DNA of 64,000 nt. Source: Granulicatella adiacens ATCC 49175. GTDB taxonomy: Bacteria > Bacillota > Bacilli > Lactobacillales > Aerococcaceae. Shown here piece after piece: positions 34,294 through 42,874 of this stretch. Position 1 is the first letter of the stretch; every line of letters begins with the position of its first letter. The position numbers and the translations under genes were made by a program. Below the pieces are notes generated by a model. The model was not told the origin of the DNA. It worked only from the letters and a program-made list of their open reading frames with translations, and ran no database searches. The stretch spans positions 1,178,001 to 1,242,000 of the forward strand of contig NZ_CP102283.1 in the NCBI RefSeq assembly GCF_025150565.1. The letters are read 5' to 3'.

Positions 34294-35628
34294 TTAAATC
34301 ATTTTCGCCATTCCTATACCGATACGTTCCACAATGGAAGTAACGAGCGCATTCCCCATAAAGAAATAACGCATACGGTCGTTGACTTCACTAACTGTTC
34401 CATCAAATTGTTTCTTGTATTTTGTCCAATCACAAGGGAAGCATTGTAGTAATTCTGCTTCGTTTGGCGTTAATAGTCGGAACTGATTGCCTTCTTTTAA
34501 GAAGTGCGTGGAACGGTTCATACTACCCTCGCTTGTAAGCATTGTGCGACCTGGTAATGATAGGTCATCCGTTTCACTCATTCCACCTTCAGAGAAGATA
34601 TACGTATATCCATCTTCTGTCGTACGTTCAATTTTCTTTGGTCCACGTAAGTATTGGAATTTTTTAATCTTATCTTCGTCCTGAATCACATACTTTTGAA
34701 TGTATTCATGATAAGCTTCCTCACCATGCTCTTCGACATAATACTCTTTAGCCGTTTGGACTACTTCACCTAAAGTCATTGCTTTTTCGAATACAGGAGT
34801 TGTATCAATCGTGTAATAGATACCATCTTTCATTAATCCTGTGTTCCATACTTTTCCAGTAAAATTATTCGAGATATCAACAATATACTCTTCAGAAATT
34901 GTATCTAGTTCACTAAGCTTTTCTGTATAGACACGATTCTTATTCGCACTATTTTCTACTGGAAACTGATTTGCAAAAAGACCTTTCTTATAAATATACG
35001 ACTCGAATGATTCTGGTGATAAATCTTTAATACCATGTTTCTTGGCAAAAGCTGAATCGTTTTTATAAATAAAGAAGAACACTCGACGACGTCTTTGAGG
35101 TGCGCCATAATCTGCCGCATTAATCACACGCCATTCAACGGTATACCCCAATTGATTGAACGCTCCGAGCATAATCGCAAAATCACGTCCACGTTGTTTA
35201 GAAGGTGATTTCAATAGTCGGTCCACATTTTCAAGAATAAGATATTCTGGCTTGATATGATTCACCGCGCGAATAATCTCCCAGAAAAGAACTCCTTTTT
35301 TACCTTCGATACCCATTTCGTGCTTTTTACTGCGCGCTACTGAGTAATCTTGACATGGAAATCCGCCAACAATCATATTCACACCATTCGCTTTCATCTC
35401 ATCGAAATACTCTGATGAAACTTGCATGATGTCTTCATTACTATGATTGATTTTTGGGTAGTTATACACTCCCACTTCAAACGCATCTTGCGCTTTTCGA
35501 CTAGGTTCAAATTGGTTTGTATCAGTCACTTGGAAAAATTTTTTATTTAATTTTCTGTTTGCCTCATCAAGGCCAACGATAAATCCCCCAACGCCATCAA
35601 ACATTGAGAATACTTTAAGTTTTGACAT
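34294..35628 (-). CDS. C5-cytosine DNA methyltransferase (Sau3AI-type system)
   Basis: A 444-residue m5C methyltransferase. Motif I FSMFDGVGGFIVGLDEA, motif IV GGFPCQDYSVA with the catalytic Cys, motif VI LENVDRLLKSP, motif VIII APQRRRRVFFFIY, and motif IX/X at the C-terminus (RLLTPNEAELLQCFP, MGNALVTSIVERIG). The variable target-recognition region lies at about 220-360. It protects host DNA against the adjacent endonuclease; GATC is the expected site from the Sau3AI similarity of that enzyme. GAGG lies 5 bases before ATG 35628. Confidence 0.9.
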   Translation of the reverse strand: MSKLKVFSMFDGVGGFIVGLDEANRKLNKKFFQVTDTNQFEPSRKAQDAFEVGVYNYPKINHSNEDIMQVSSEYFDEMKANGVNMIVGGFPCQDYSVARSKKHEMGIEGKKGVLFWEIIRAVNHIKPEYLILENVDRLLKSPSKQRGRDFAIMLGAFNQLGYTVEWRVINAADYGAPQRRRRVFFFIYKNDSAFAKKHGIKDLSPESFESYIYKKGLFANQFPVENSANKNRVYTEKLSELDTISEEYIVDISNNFTGKVWNTGLMKDGIYYTIDTTPVFEKAMTLGEVVQTAKEYYVEEHGEEAYHEYIQKYVIQDEDKIKKFQYLRGPKKIERTTEDGYTYIFSEGGMSETDDLSLPGRTMLTSEGSMNRSTHFLKEGNQFRLLTPNEAELLQCFPCDWTKYKKQFDGTVSEVNDRMRYFFMGNALVTSIVERIGIGMAKMI

Positions 35629-35702
35629 GATTACCTCTTTCATTTTCATTCAAAATTTCTATCTTACTATATCATGAATTCAATATTTGATCAACTGATT
35701 TG

Positions 35703-37193
35703 CTAATCCCACTTGCCTTGCAAAATTTCTTGTAAGAACTTCTTAGGCATCCAGAATGAATGCTTTGTAATTCTTCGTCCATCGGGTAGTGGATTCGTAT
35801 CTGAGAGTTTTCCTTTTCCGACAAAGACGTCTTTTTCAATCTCGTAATAAGAGTTTGAAGCATGAATTTTTGTAAATAAAAATTGATTCACTTGGCTCTG
35901 AGGGAAATTCGTCGATACTCCCTTATCTGACTGTGTTAACTGTACCCCTTCATTAATAATGGCACGTGTTTCATTCCATACACGTTGTGCTTCATATATT
36001 AAACGCTCAGGGAATCCCCAGAACTTCACTTGATTTAATACGTACTCACCTGGAGACTCTTCCTTAAATACGACAAACATATAGCGTTTATCACAAATTT
36101 CTTGAAAAACATGAGACTCTTCCCAATTATCATTTTGAGCCAAATCAATAAAATCATAAACCTTGAATGGAGAATCTTCTTTAGGGAGGTCTTCCTTATT
36201 CACTCGAATGACTCTAAGATTCATATTCGCTTTCTGAAACTCTTGAGTATTTTCAAGGTCTCCAGTAAGTCCAATCATTTTTCTGATTAACAAACTATTT
36301 TTAGATTTCGAACGAACAGGAACATCAAAAGCATCATATAAGTCTTCTGCTTTCCAACCCTTATACTTCAAAATCTTTTCTTCAATAAGTTGAGTAAAAG
36401 TTTTCTTTGTACCTTTTGCAGTAGCTAATACACTCTCCTGTTCATGGCTAGCAAAGATTTTATGATTAATCAAATACGTCATGTAACTAGACTTTAATTC
36501 CCAAGCACGTTGTTTTGCCATCACCTCACTAAAGGGTTGTTCTCTCCAGTCTTTCCCTTTACCGGCTCCTTTGGTACAAGTTGATAAATAGTTGCCATCG
36601 GATTCAGACAATTCGTGTGCTCGGCCATCTTTAATTTTTTGAGTAATACGAGCATAATCATCTAGAATAACATTCATATCTTCTTCGAACCATTCAAAAA
36701 GGAAAACTTTTTCAATCATATAATCATAAAGTGTTTGTTCAGGAATTAAGCCATTATAAAATAATAAAAGTATTTTTGAACATTTTCGCCATAGATGTGA
36801 TTGGTAGAAGTCGTCAAGATTCTCTTCAAGGTAATTAATAATCGTTAAAACTAATCTTTCTTTTGCAGAAATAGTTCCATTCTTATTAACTTTAAAAGGA
36901 GTTACCTTGAGTTCTACTCCGATTTCTTCAAAATCAGCCGCATCATTACTATTCGGTTGGTAGCCATAATAATAACGTTCTATATAATTCCCATACTGTC
37001 CTTTTGAAGACGGCTTAATTTCTTTTTTCTCATACACATTGGCTTCTTGCTTTTGATAATCCTCGTATGTCTTATATTCCGCCTCATCATATTCTTTTAT
37101 AATATCTGCGAACTTTCGATTAAGGATTTTTTCAGAATACTGAAGCACTTCTTCTAATTTTGTATTGTCATAATTAAACAGTTCTTGTCCCAT
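35703..37193 (-). CDS. Sau3AI/MutH-family type II restriction endonuclease
   Basis: A 496-residue endonuclease, the size of Sau3AI. The N-terminal half has the MutH-like nuclease core: KGQYGNYIERYYYG, then DFEEIGVELKVTPF (the D..ExK catalytic residues) and RLVLTIINY. The C-terminal half (about 260-496) is the second MutH-like recognition domain. It probably cleaves GATC. It lies directly upstream of the methyltransferase (74-base gap) in one operon. Ribosome site AGGGAG 8 bases before ATG. Confidence 0.88.
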   Translation of the reverse strand: MGQELFNYDNTKLEEVLQYSEKILNRKFADIIKEYDEAEYKTYEDYQKQEANVYEKKEIKPSSKGQYGNYIERYYYGYQPNSNDAADFEEIGVELKVTPFKVNKNGTISAKERLVLTIINYLEENLDDFYQSHLWRKCSKILLLFYNGLIPEQTLYDYMIEKVFLFEWFEEDMNVILDDYARITQKIKDGRAHELSESDGNYLSTCTKGAGKGKDWREQPFSEVMAKQRAWELKSSYMTYLINHKIFASHEQESVLATAKGTKKTFTQLIEEKILKYKGWKAEDLYDAFDVPVRSKSKNSLLIRKMIGLTGDLENTQEFQKANMNLRVIRVNKEDLPKEDSPFKVYDFIDLAQNDNWEESHVFQEICDKRYMFVVFKEESPGEYVLNQVKFWGFPERLIYEAQRVWNETRAIINEGVQLTQSDKGVSTNFPQSQVNQFLFTKIHASNSYYEIEKDVFVGKGKLSDTNPLPDGRRITKHSFWMPKKFLQEILQGKWD

Positions 37194-37219
37194 ATACTTA
37201 TCTCCCTTATTGTAGCTTT

Positions 37220-37248
37220 ATTGTACATGAAATCTACATTAACATAAA
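37220..37248 (-). promoter_or_regulatory. Promoter of the restriction-modification operon
   Basis: Minus strand: -35 TTTATG (37243-37248, weak), 17-base spacer, -10 TACAAT (37220-37225). The endonuclease is expressed first, with no controller gene inside the operon. Confidence 0.5.
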
Positions 37249-37284
37249 TAAAAAAATAACCACCAGATAAAACTGGTGATTATT
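37249..37284 (-). terminator. Terminator of ucpA
   Basis: AATAACCACCAG..CTGGTGATTATT stem with a 6-base loop, 24 bases after the ucpA stop; TTTTTTTA follows on the minus strand. Confidence 0.85.
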
Positions 37285-37307
37285 TTTCTTTCAAAATTTA
37301 TTCTCCC

Positions 37308-38105
37308 CTAATTCGTCCCCATGCTCATGGTTTCGGGTAAGGTGCTACCGCCGTCGATGACGATTTGGCTTCCTGTGAGGTAGCTGGCTTCGTCGCTTCC
37401 AAGGAAGGCGAAGAGTTCGCCGACTTCGAGTGGGTCTGCCAAGCGTTTCATTGGCACGCCTACTGCGATGTCTTGAATGGCACTTTCTGGGTTGTCTGGG
37501 TTGGATTCGGTGGCCATCTTTTCAACCATTGGTGTACGCGCATATCCCAGTTGTGAGCAGTTCACGCGGATATGGCGGTCTGCGTATTCGATGGCCAAGC
37601 ATTTTGTCAATCCCACGAGCGCTGCTTTTGTCATGGCATAGGCTGCTTCTCCGGCATCGGCTACGATATCCCCTGTCACGGATGAAGCAATAACGATGCT
37701 ACCTCCACCTTGCTCCAGCATATAAGGGATGACGGCCTGACACGTATTCCATACGCCCTTGATATTCACATCGATATGGAAGTCGCGCATTTCATCGCTC
37801 ATTTCTTCAAATGGAGCTAAGCAACATACCCCAGCGTTACAACAAGCCACATTTACTTGTCCGAAGGCGTCTTTTGCCTTCTTAGCTGCTTCTTTCATAT
37901 GATCTTTGTTGGAGACGTCTCCGACATATGTCACGATTTGGGCGCCGTAGGTTTCTCCTAATTCTTTTGCCGTTTCTTCGACTTCTGGCAATAAGTCGAC
38001 AAGGCACATCTTAGCACCGTATTTGGCATAGACCGTTGCGATTCCCTTTCCGAGTCCAAGGGCTGCTCCAGTGATGAGTGCTACTTTTCCTTCTAATTTT
38101 TTCAT
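37308..38105 (-). CDS. ucpA: UcpA-like short-chain dehydrogenase
   Basis: A 265-residue SDR. TGAALGLGKG binds the cofactor, SSVTGDIVADAGEAAYAMTKAA carries the Ser/Tyr/Lys site, and MKRLADPLEVGELFAFLGSDEASYLTG with the tail GGSTLPETMSMG matches E. coli UcpA as I recall it. The usual NNAG reads CCNAG here, and NAICPGY reads NCSQLGY. The start at 38105 has AGGGAG 8 bases upstream; the longer frame to 38186 overlaps the promoter. By hand count, three 60-base stretches of the gene are 52-55% G+C, against 27-40% in two of the defence island. Confidence 0.85.
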   Translation of the reverse strand: MKKLEGKVALITGAALGLGKGIATVYAKYGAKMCLVDLLPEVEETAKELGETYGAQIVTYVGDVSNKDHMKEAAKKAKDAFGQVNVACCNAGVCCLAPFEEMSDEMRDFHIDVNIKGVWNTCQAVIPYMLEQGGGSIVIASSVTGDIVADAGEAAYAMTKAALVGLTKCLAIEYADRHIRVNCSQLGYARTPMVEKMATESNPDNPESAIQDIAVGVPMKRLADPLEVGELFAFLGSDEASYLTGSQIVIDGGSTLPETMSMGTN

Positions 38106-38142
38106 GATTTTCTCTCCCTTCTTTGAACTTTTCCACACCTTC

Positions 38143-38171
38143 AGTGTACCTTTTTGTGAGCGCTTTAGCAA
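38143..38171 (-). promoter_or_regulatory. ucpA promoter with cre
   Basis: Minus strand: -35 TTGCTA (38166-38171), 17-base spacer, -10 TACACT (38143-38148). The spacer and -35 include CTAAAGCGCTCACA (38155-38168), which matches 12 of 14 cre positions. Confidence 0.65.
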
Positions 38172-38221
38172 TCTTATTTCTACCATTTTGAGTTTTTATC
38201 CTAATTCCCTTAGATTTTACA

Positions 38222-38268
38222 GCACAAAAAAAATCGCCTTCCAGAAGGTACACCTTCCGTCCAGCGAT
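38222..38268 (-). terminator. Terminator of the amino-acid ABC operon
   Basis: On the minus strand ATCGC..GCGAT closes a stem with inner GGAAGG/CCTTCT, followed by TTTTTTTTGTG. It lies 16 bases past the binding-protein stop. Confidence 0.75.
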
Positions 38269-38284
38269 AGTAACTGTTATTCAA

Positions 38285-39133
38285 TTATTCTTGCCCTTTG
38301 ACTTCCGGAGTTGCGACATCCTCACCAAACCACTTCTGGCTGATTTGTTGGAAGATGCCCTCTTGATAGAGTTCCTTGAAGGCTTCATTCAGCGCTTCGA
38401 GTAGTTTCTTATCGGCAGGTCGTACCCCTACCGCAAAAGACTCACTCTCGAAACCTGAAGGAATGGTATCGTACTCGTCGGCGATGCCTTCTGTTGTGAG
38501 GTAGTAGTCCGCGTAGACACGGTCGATCAGCAAGGCGTCGATACGGTCATTCTTCAAGTCAATAATGGCCTCGTTCACGCTTTGGTATTGGTCGGCGTCC
38601 CCGCCTTTGACACGGTTCTTCAACACTTCTGGATGTTCTTCAAAATCCAACATCCCTGACGATCCGTTTTGTGCCCCCAGGGCTTTCCCTGTCATGTCAC
38701 TGGCCGAGTGAATGCCACTTGTTTTCTTCACGACTAAGATTTGCGTATTTTGCATATAGGGAATCGTGAAGGCGACCTTCTCGCGACGTTCGTCTGTCGC
38801 AGAATACCCATTCCAAATCGCGTCAATCGTCCCGTTTTGTAGTTCCGTCTCCTTCATATCCCAGTCAATCGGTTGGAAGTGAACCGTGATGCCGAGTTTC
38901 TTCGACACGTACTGGGCGAGTTCGATATCAAAACCTGCATAATCGCCATTCTTCTCCTCGAAGCCCATTGGAACAAAGGTATTATCGAAGCCGACCGTAA
39001 TGCTCTTTTGTTGTTGATATTTATCCCAGTTATCGACTTTTGGGTTACTTGCCAGTTGCGTACAGCCTGCAAGAGTCATGACCGCCACCCCTACAAGCGC
39101 CAAAAGCCCTAGAATTCCTTTTCGTTTCTTCAT
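38285..39133 (-). CDS. Amino-acid ABC transporter, substrate-binding lipoprotein
   Basis: A 282-residue solute-binding protein (SBP_bac_3 type): signal peptide with lipobox TLAGC at residues 20-24, then the two-lobed fold with NTFVPMGFEEKNGDYAGFDIELAQ, QNGTIDAIWNGYSAT and NDRIDALLIDRVYADYY. It binds a polar amino acid outside the membrane for the permease and ATPase encoded upstream. The ligand (glutamine, cystine or similar) cannot be named from sequence alone. Confidence 0.9.
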   Translation of the reverse strand: MKKRKGILGLLALVGVAVMTLAGCTQLASNPKVDNWDKYQQQKSITVGFDNTFVPMGFEEKNGDYAGFDIELAQYVSKKLGITVHFQPIDWDMKETELQNGTIDAIWNGYSATDERREKVAFTIPYMQNTQILVVKKTSGIHSASDMTGKALGAQNGSSGMLDFEEHPEVLKNRVKGGDADQYQSVNEAIIDLKNDRIDALLIDRVYADYYLTTEGIADEYDTIPSGFESESFAVGVRPADKKLLEALNEAFKELYQEGIFQQISQKWFGEDVATPEVKGQE

Positions 39134-39142
39134 AGCGGCCTC

Positions 39143-39772
39143 CTATTTCGGTTCGAACGTCAAGAGTTCATCCGCGATGTTTTCGGCAAAGGTTAAATCG
39201 TGGGTGACGACGATTTGCGTCATTCCGAGTTCTTTGTTTTGGAGGATTAACTTTTCTACTTCTAGGCGAAGTGCTGGATCAAGCGCTGATGTTGGTTCGT
39301 CGTAGCCAATAATTTCAGGGTCAATCATCATCGCACGTGCCAAGGCCACCCGTTGTTTTTGCCCGCCTGAAAGTGAATACGGGAGTGCGTCCTCGTGTCC
39401 AGCTAGACCGAGGCGTTCTAAGAGTGCTCGTGCCTTCGCGTTCGCTTCTTCTTGAGGCACCCCATTCATTTTCACCGGCGAAATCGTTAAGTTTTCTAAT
39501 ACGGATAAATGTGGGAATAATTGGAAGTCTTGGAATACGAATCCAAGTAATTGGCGCTTTGTAAGTTCATCAAGTGCGAGCGGTTCGCCGTTATAGAACA
39601 CTTCTCCAGAGTCGATGGTTTCTAGCCCAGCTAACATCCGAAGTAAGGTTGTTTTCCCGCCTCCTGACGGTCCGACGATGGCCAAGATGTTTCCTTCGTG
39701 AATGGTTAAGTTGAAATCGGACAAGATTTGTTTATCGCCGAATCGTTTACTAATATTGCGTAATTCTAACAT
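39143..39772 (-). CDS. Amino-acid ABC transporter, ATP-binding protein
   Basis: A 209-residue ATPase of the polar amino-acid uptake family: Walker A GPSGGGKTTLLRML, Q-loop VFQDFQLF, signature LSGGQKQRVALARAM, Walker B EIIGYDEPTSALDP and the H-switch in VTHDLTFA. It is shorter than the usual 240 residues at the C-terminus but has all catalytic motifs. It lies between permease and binding-protein genes. Confidence 0.9.
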   Translation of the reverse strand: MLELRNISKRFGDKQILSDFNLTIHEGNILAIVGPSGGGKTTLLRMLAGLETIDSGEVFYNGEPLALDELTKRQLLGFVFQDFQLFPHLSVLENLTISPVKMNGVPQEEANAKARALLERLGLAGHEDALPYSLSGGQKQRVALARAMMIDPEIIGYDEPTSALDPALRLEVEKLILQNKELGMTQIVVTHDLTFAENIADELLTFEPK

Positions 39773-39784
39773 TTTCTTGTCCTC

Positions 39785-40441
39785 CTATTTATAATAACTA
39801 AATTTCTTTTCAATGCGTTTGGCCACAAGCGTCACAACCCCGATAACAATCAGATAAATCGCACCAGCTAAAAACATCGGAACGAGGCTGGCATCGCGGT
39901 TAGCTGCGGTACGGCTCGCCAGAATCAGGTCTGAGATTCCAAGCGCGTAAACAAGGGACGTATCTTTGACAAGGCTCATGATTTCATTGAAGACACTTGG
40001 CAAGACAATCTTCGTCACCTGAGGAAGAACAATATAGCGAATCGTCGCTCCTGGAGTGAATTTCAACACCTTCGCCGCTTCATACTGCCCTTTTGGAATC
40101 GTATCAATCCCCCCGCGGAAAATCTCTGCAAAGTACGCCGCATAGTTGAGCGTGAAAGCAATGAGCGCTGCCGGGAGTCTGTCTAGACGAATGCCGACAC
40201 TTGGCAAGACGTAATAAATAAAGATGAGTTGGAGTAACAGAGGAGTCCCGCGCATCACCCAGATGTAAATATGAATGAGCCAGTTGAGTGGCTTCCATTT
40301 GAGTTGCATCGCAAAGGCAATGAGAATGCCCAGCGGAATTGAGAAGATAAGCACGAGTGCGAACACTTCTAATGTCGTCACTGCTCCGTGTAATAAACTT
40401 GGTAAAATTTCGAGTGAATAAGACAAATTAAGGACCTCCAT
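39785..40441 (-). CDS. Amino-acid ABC transporter, permease
   Basis: A 218-residue permease of the His/Glu/Gln/Arg/opine family. The EAA loop is AAKVLKFTPGATIRYIVLPQ, and MRGTPLLLQLIFIYYVLP is the family's second signature. Hydrophobic segments span the protein. First gene of its operon; TATACT with an upstream TGC (extended -10, 40461-40466) lies just before it. Confidence 0.9.
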   Translation of the reverse strand: MEVLNLSYSLEILPSLLHGAVTTLEVFALVLIFSIPLGILIAFAMQLKWKPLNWLIHIYIWVMRGTPLLLQLIFIYYVLPSVGIRLDRLPAALIAFTLNYAAYFAEIFRGGIDTIPKGQYEAAKVLKFTPGATIRYIVLPQVTKIVLPSVFNEIMSLVKDTSLVYALGISDLILASRTAANRDASLVPMFLAGAIYLIVIGVVTLVAKRIEKKFSYYK

Positions 40442-40549
40442 CTGTTAATTGATGGTACATAGTATAGCACAAACGATTTATTTGAAAAAGATGAAAGTTT
40501 CATGAGAACGGTCTCATTTTTAAAGTTTTCTTACTACTTTTATCGCAAG

Positions 40550-40585
40550 CAAAAACCGCAACTGGATTGGATCCAATTGCGGTTT
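40550..40585 (-). terminator. Terminator of the EamA gene
   Basis: AAACCGCAA (40553-40561) pairs with TTGCGGTTT (40577-40585), with a partly palindromic loop; TTTTTGC-like tail on the minus strand. Confidence 0.8.
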
Positions 40586-40594
40586 GATTCTTTC

Positions 40595-41548
40595 TTATTC
40601 AATAATGCCTTGTTCCACTTTCCGGCGTTCTTTGAGAAGGTCACGTACTGAAATCAAGACCACCGCTCCTAGTATCATCGCCATTCCGACAAAATCGATG
40701 GCATAAAAATGCTCGTTCATAATGAGAAAAGCAAAGAAGACGGCAGAAATAGGTTCAACCGCAGCAATCAAACTACTTTTCACCGGACCGATGTAACTCG
40801 TCCCTTTTAGGAACATCGTATAAGAAATGACCGTTCCGATAAGGATAATTCCCGTTAACGCAGCCAGAATATCAACACTATATTCTAGTTGAAGGGTCGT
40901 GAGTCCACTCATTGGGAAAAGAATGACTCCTGCAATCACCATTCCTACGCCAATCACCGTTAGACTTCCATACGTTTGGATGAGTTTAATCGGAAGCATA
41001 ATATAGATGGCATAGGTGAACGCACTGAAGATACCCCAGAATAGCCCTAGTGGTGTGACGCTAAGTTGATTCCACTGACCATGTGTCGCAATTAAGAAGG
41101 TTCCCGCCATCGCAAGAACAATTGAGGTCACTTCAGACGCAGTCGGTGCCGTACGATTTTTCAAGCAGATGTACACGAGAATAATGACCGGACAGAGATA
41201 TTGCAAGACCGTTGCCGTTCCAGCATTACTCAAGGCGATCGCTTGTAAATACGAAAATTGATTTAAGAATAATCCTACAAAGGCAAAAATAATGATTTTA
41301 ACGTAATTGCTCTTCTCCTTAAAGAACGAGCATAGCTGCTCTCGGTTGAAAAGATAACTCATAAGAAGCAGTAGCGTCCCAGAGATAATGAGTCGTAAAT
41401 CTGTCAGGGCAAGCACACCAATTCCGTGCGCCATCAAGTACTGACCACTCGCTCCACTCATCCCCCAGGCAATCCCTGCAAAGAGTGTCATTAAGGTTCC
41501 TTTTAGAATTTTTTGTTTTGGTTGTTTTGTAATGTCTTTATTTTTCAT
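40595..41548 (-). CDS. EamA/DMT-family permease
   Basis: A 317-residue drug/metabolite-type exporter with the duplicated EamA domain (about 15-150 and 160-300) and many hydrophobic helices: AGIAWGMSGASGQYLM near the start and PISAVFFAFLIMNEHF in the second copy are typical. The substrate is unknown. An extended -10 (TGC TATAAT, 41556-41561) is only 8 bases before the ATG at 41548, so either the transcript is leaderless or translation starts at ATG 41491, which has AAAGGA 6 bases upstream. Confidence 0.88.
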   Translation of the reverse strand: MKNKDITKQPKQKILKGTLMTLFAGIAWGMSGASGQYLMAHGIGVLALTDLRLIISGTLLLLMSYLFNREQLCSFFKEKSNYVKIIIFAFVGLFLNQFSYLQAIALSNAGTATVLQYLCPVIILVYICLKNRTAPTASEVTSIVLAMAGTFLIATHGQWNQLSVTPLGLFWGIFSAFTYAIYIMLPIKLIQTYGSLTVIGVGMVIAGVILFPMSGLTTLQLEYSVDILAALTGIILIGTVISYTMFLKGTSYIGPVKSSLIAAVEPISAVFFAFLIMNEHFYAIDFVGMAMILGAVVLISVRDLLKERRKVEQGIIE

Positions 41549-41626
41549 AAATCCGATTATAGCATAAAAAAGAGCGATGATTGCTGAAGGAAAAAGTAAA
41601 CTTTTCGTGAAGTTTGTTAATATAGT

Positions 41627-41655
41627 TTGAACTTCAAAAGAATTTTTGATATAGT
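41627..41655 (+). promoter_or_regulatory. Promoter of the first choline-binding-repeat gene
   Basis: -35 TTGAAC (41627-41632), 17-base spacer, -10 TATAGT (41650-41655). The same -35 and spacing recur upstream of the lysozyme gene at 45727. Confidence 0.7.
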
Positions 41656-41689
41656 AAGAACGTTCATTTTTGAAAACAGGGAGGAAAAT

Positions 41690-42715
41690 ATGAAAAAAAT
41701 TACAACACTTACTTTTATGACTGCAGCAATGTTTCTTTTATCTGCTCAAGCAGTCTACGCAGAAAATGCACCAGTTGAAACGACAGAAGCCACAACGGTA
41801 GCTCCTGTAGAAAACGATGCGGACAACCACGAGAATGAAGTCGTGGAAGAATATCAACCAAAAGAAAAGCCTTTTACTGGTTTTACTTCTAGAGATGGTG
41901 TGACCTATTATCACGTGAATAATGTTCCAATTACTTCTCAATGGAGAAAAATTGACGAAAAATGGTACTATTTCAACGAAGAAGGCATCATGCAAAAAAG
42001 TGCAATCGTTGACGGTTACCTTCTCCAAGATACAGGAGAAATGGCACAAAAAGACACTGTTAAAGTTGGAGAACATACTTTTTACGCAGACGAAAATGGA
42101 AGAATTGTTTATAACTCATTAGTGGAAACCGTTAATGAAGGGGAATTCCTGTACTTTAATGCTAAAGGTCATTTAGAACCAAATCCTGAAGCCTATGGAT
42201 ACCTTGTTGGGCATAACGGCATCATCCGTAAAAATGCCTGGGTTGAAAAGGATGGCAAATGGTATTATGCCGATCATAATGGAAAGATGGTTCGTAACAA
42301 TTGGCAAGGGGCCTACTATCTTAAAGAGAATGGCGAAATGGCTAAGAGCGAATGGATTTATGACAAGAACTACTCTAGTTGGTACTATTTAGTAGAAAAT
42401 GGTCATTACGTTAGTGATAAATGGGAAAAAATCAACGGTTTATGGTATCACTTCCGTCGTAGCGGAGAACTAGATACAAATCAATGGGTCGGTTCTTACT
42501 ACGTCAAAGGTAGCGGTTCAATGGCTGTAAACGAATGGGTATACGACAAGAACTATTCTAGCTGGTATTACTTTGACAGCAATGGATCCTACATCACTGA
42601 TAAGTGGGAAAAAATCAATGGCAAATGGTATCACTTCCGTCGTGGTGGAGAATTAGATACGAACAAATGGATTGGTTCTTACTACGTCACTGCAGATGGT
42701 TCCATGAGAGAATAA
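41690..42715 (+). CDS. Secreted choline-binding-repeat protein without catalytic domain
   Basis: A 341-residue secreted protein. A signal peptide ends near AQAVYA (about residue 25), followed by a T/E-rich linker and then cell-wall-binding repeats to the C-terminus: W-x-x-x-x-G-x-WYYF..G.M units such as KDGKWYYADHNGKM, and the longer WIYDKNYSSWYYL type. No enzyme domain or LPXTG motif is present; it should attach non-covalently to choline on teichoic acids. GGGAGG lies 5 bases before ATG 41690. Its 3' end is nearly identical to that of the next gene. Confidence 0.87.
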   Translation: MKKITTLTFMTAAMFLLSAQAVYAENAPVETTEATTVAPVENDADNHENEVVEEYQPKEKPFTGFTSRDGVTYYHVNNVPITSQWRKIDEKWYYFNEEGIMQKSAIVDGYLLQDTGEMAQKDTVKVGEHTFYADENGRIVYNSLVETVNEGEFLYFNAKGHLEPNPEAYGYLVGHNGIIRKNAWVEKDGKWYYADHNGKMVRNNWQGAYYLKENGEMAKSEWIYDKNYSSWYYLVENGHYVSDKWEKINGLWYHFRRSGELDTNQWVGSYYVKGSGSMAVNEWVYDKNYSSWYYFDSNGSYITDKWEKINGKWYHFRRGGELDTNKWIGSYYVTADGSMRE

Positions 42716-42727
42716 GAATACAGTTTC

Positions 42728-42757
42728 AAACCAACTACTCCTGTAGTTGGTTTGTTT
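42728..42757 (+). terminator. Terminator of the first choline-binding-repeat gene
   Basis: CCAACTAC..GTAGTTGG stem (42731-42750) followed by TTTGTTT, 13 bases after the stop. Confidence 0.85.
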
Positions 42758-42814
42758 ATGTCCATTTTCCCATCAATCTCACTTTGAATTTTTTATGAAC
42801 AAAGTGTTAAAACA

Positions 42815-42842
42815 TTGCACCCCCCCTTTTTTATGGTACACT
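42815..42842 (+). promoter_or_regulatory. Promoter of the second choline-binding-repeat gene, with homopolymer spacer
   Basis: -35 TTGCAC (42815-42820), 16-base spacer CCCCCCTTTTTTATGG, -10 TACACT (42837-42842). The spacer is mostly a C run (7 with the last base of the -35) and a T run. The duplicated promoter at 43883 has a broken tract and a 17-base spacer. An A10 run follows just before the ribosome site. Confidence 0.65.
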
Positions 42843-42874
42843 GATGTCGTAAAAAAAAAATTTAGGAGGAACCT

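Noticed and set aside
40497-40520. ATGAGA..TCTCAT hairpin upstream of the amino-acid permease as an attenuator.
   Set aside because: It lies upstream of the likely promoter -10 (40461-40466), so it is not in the transcript leader.
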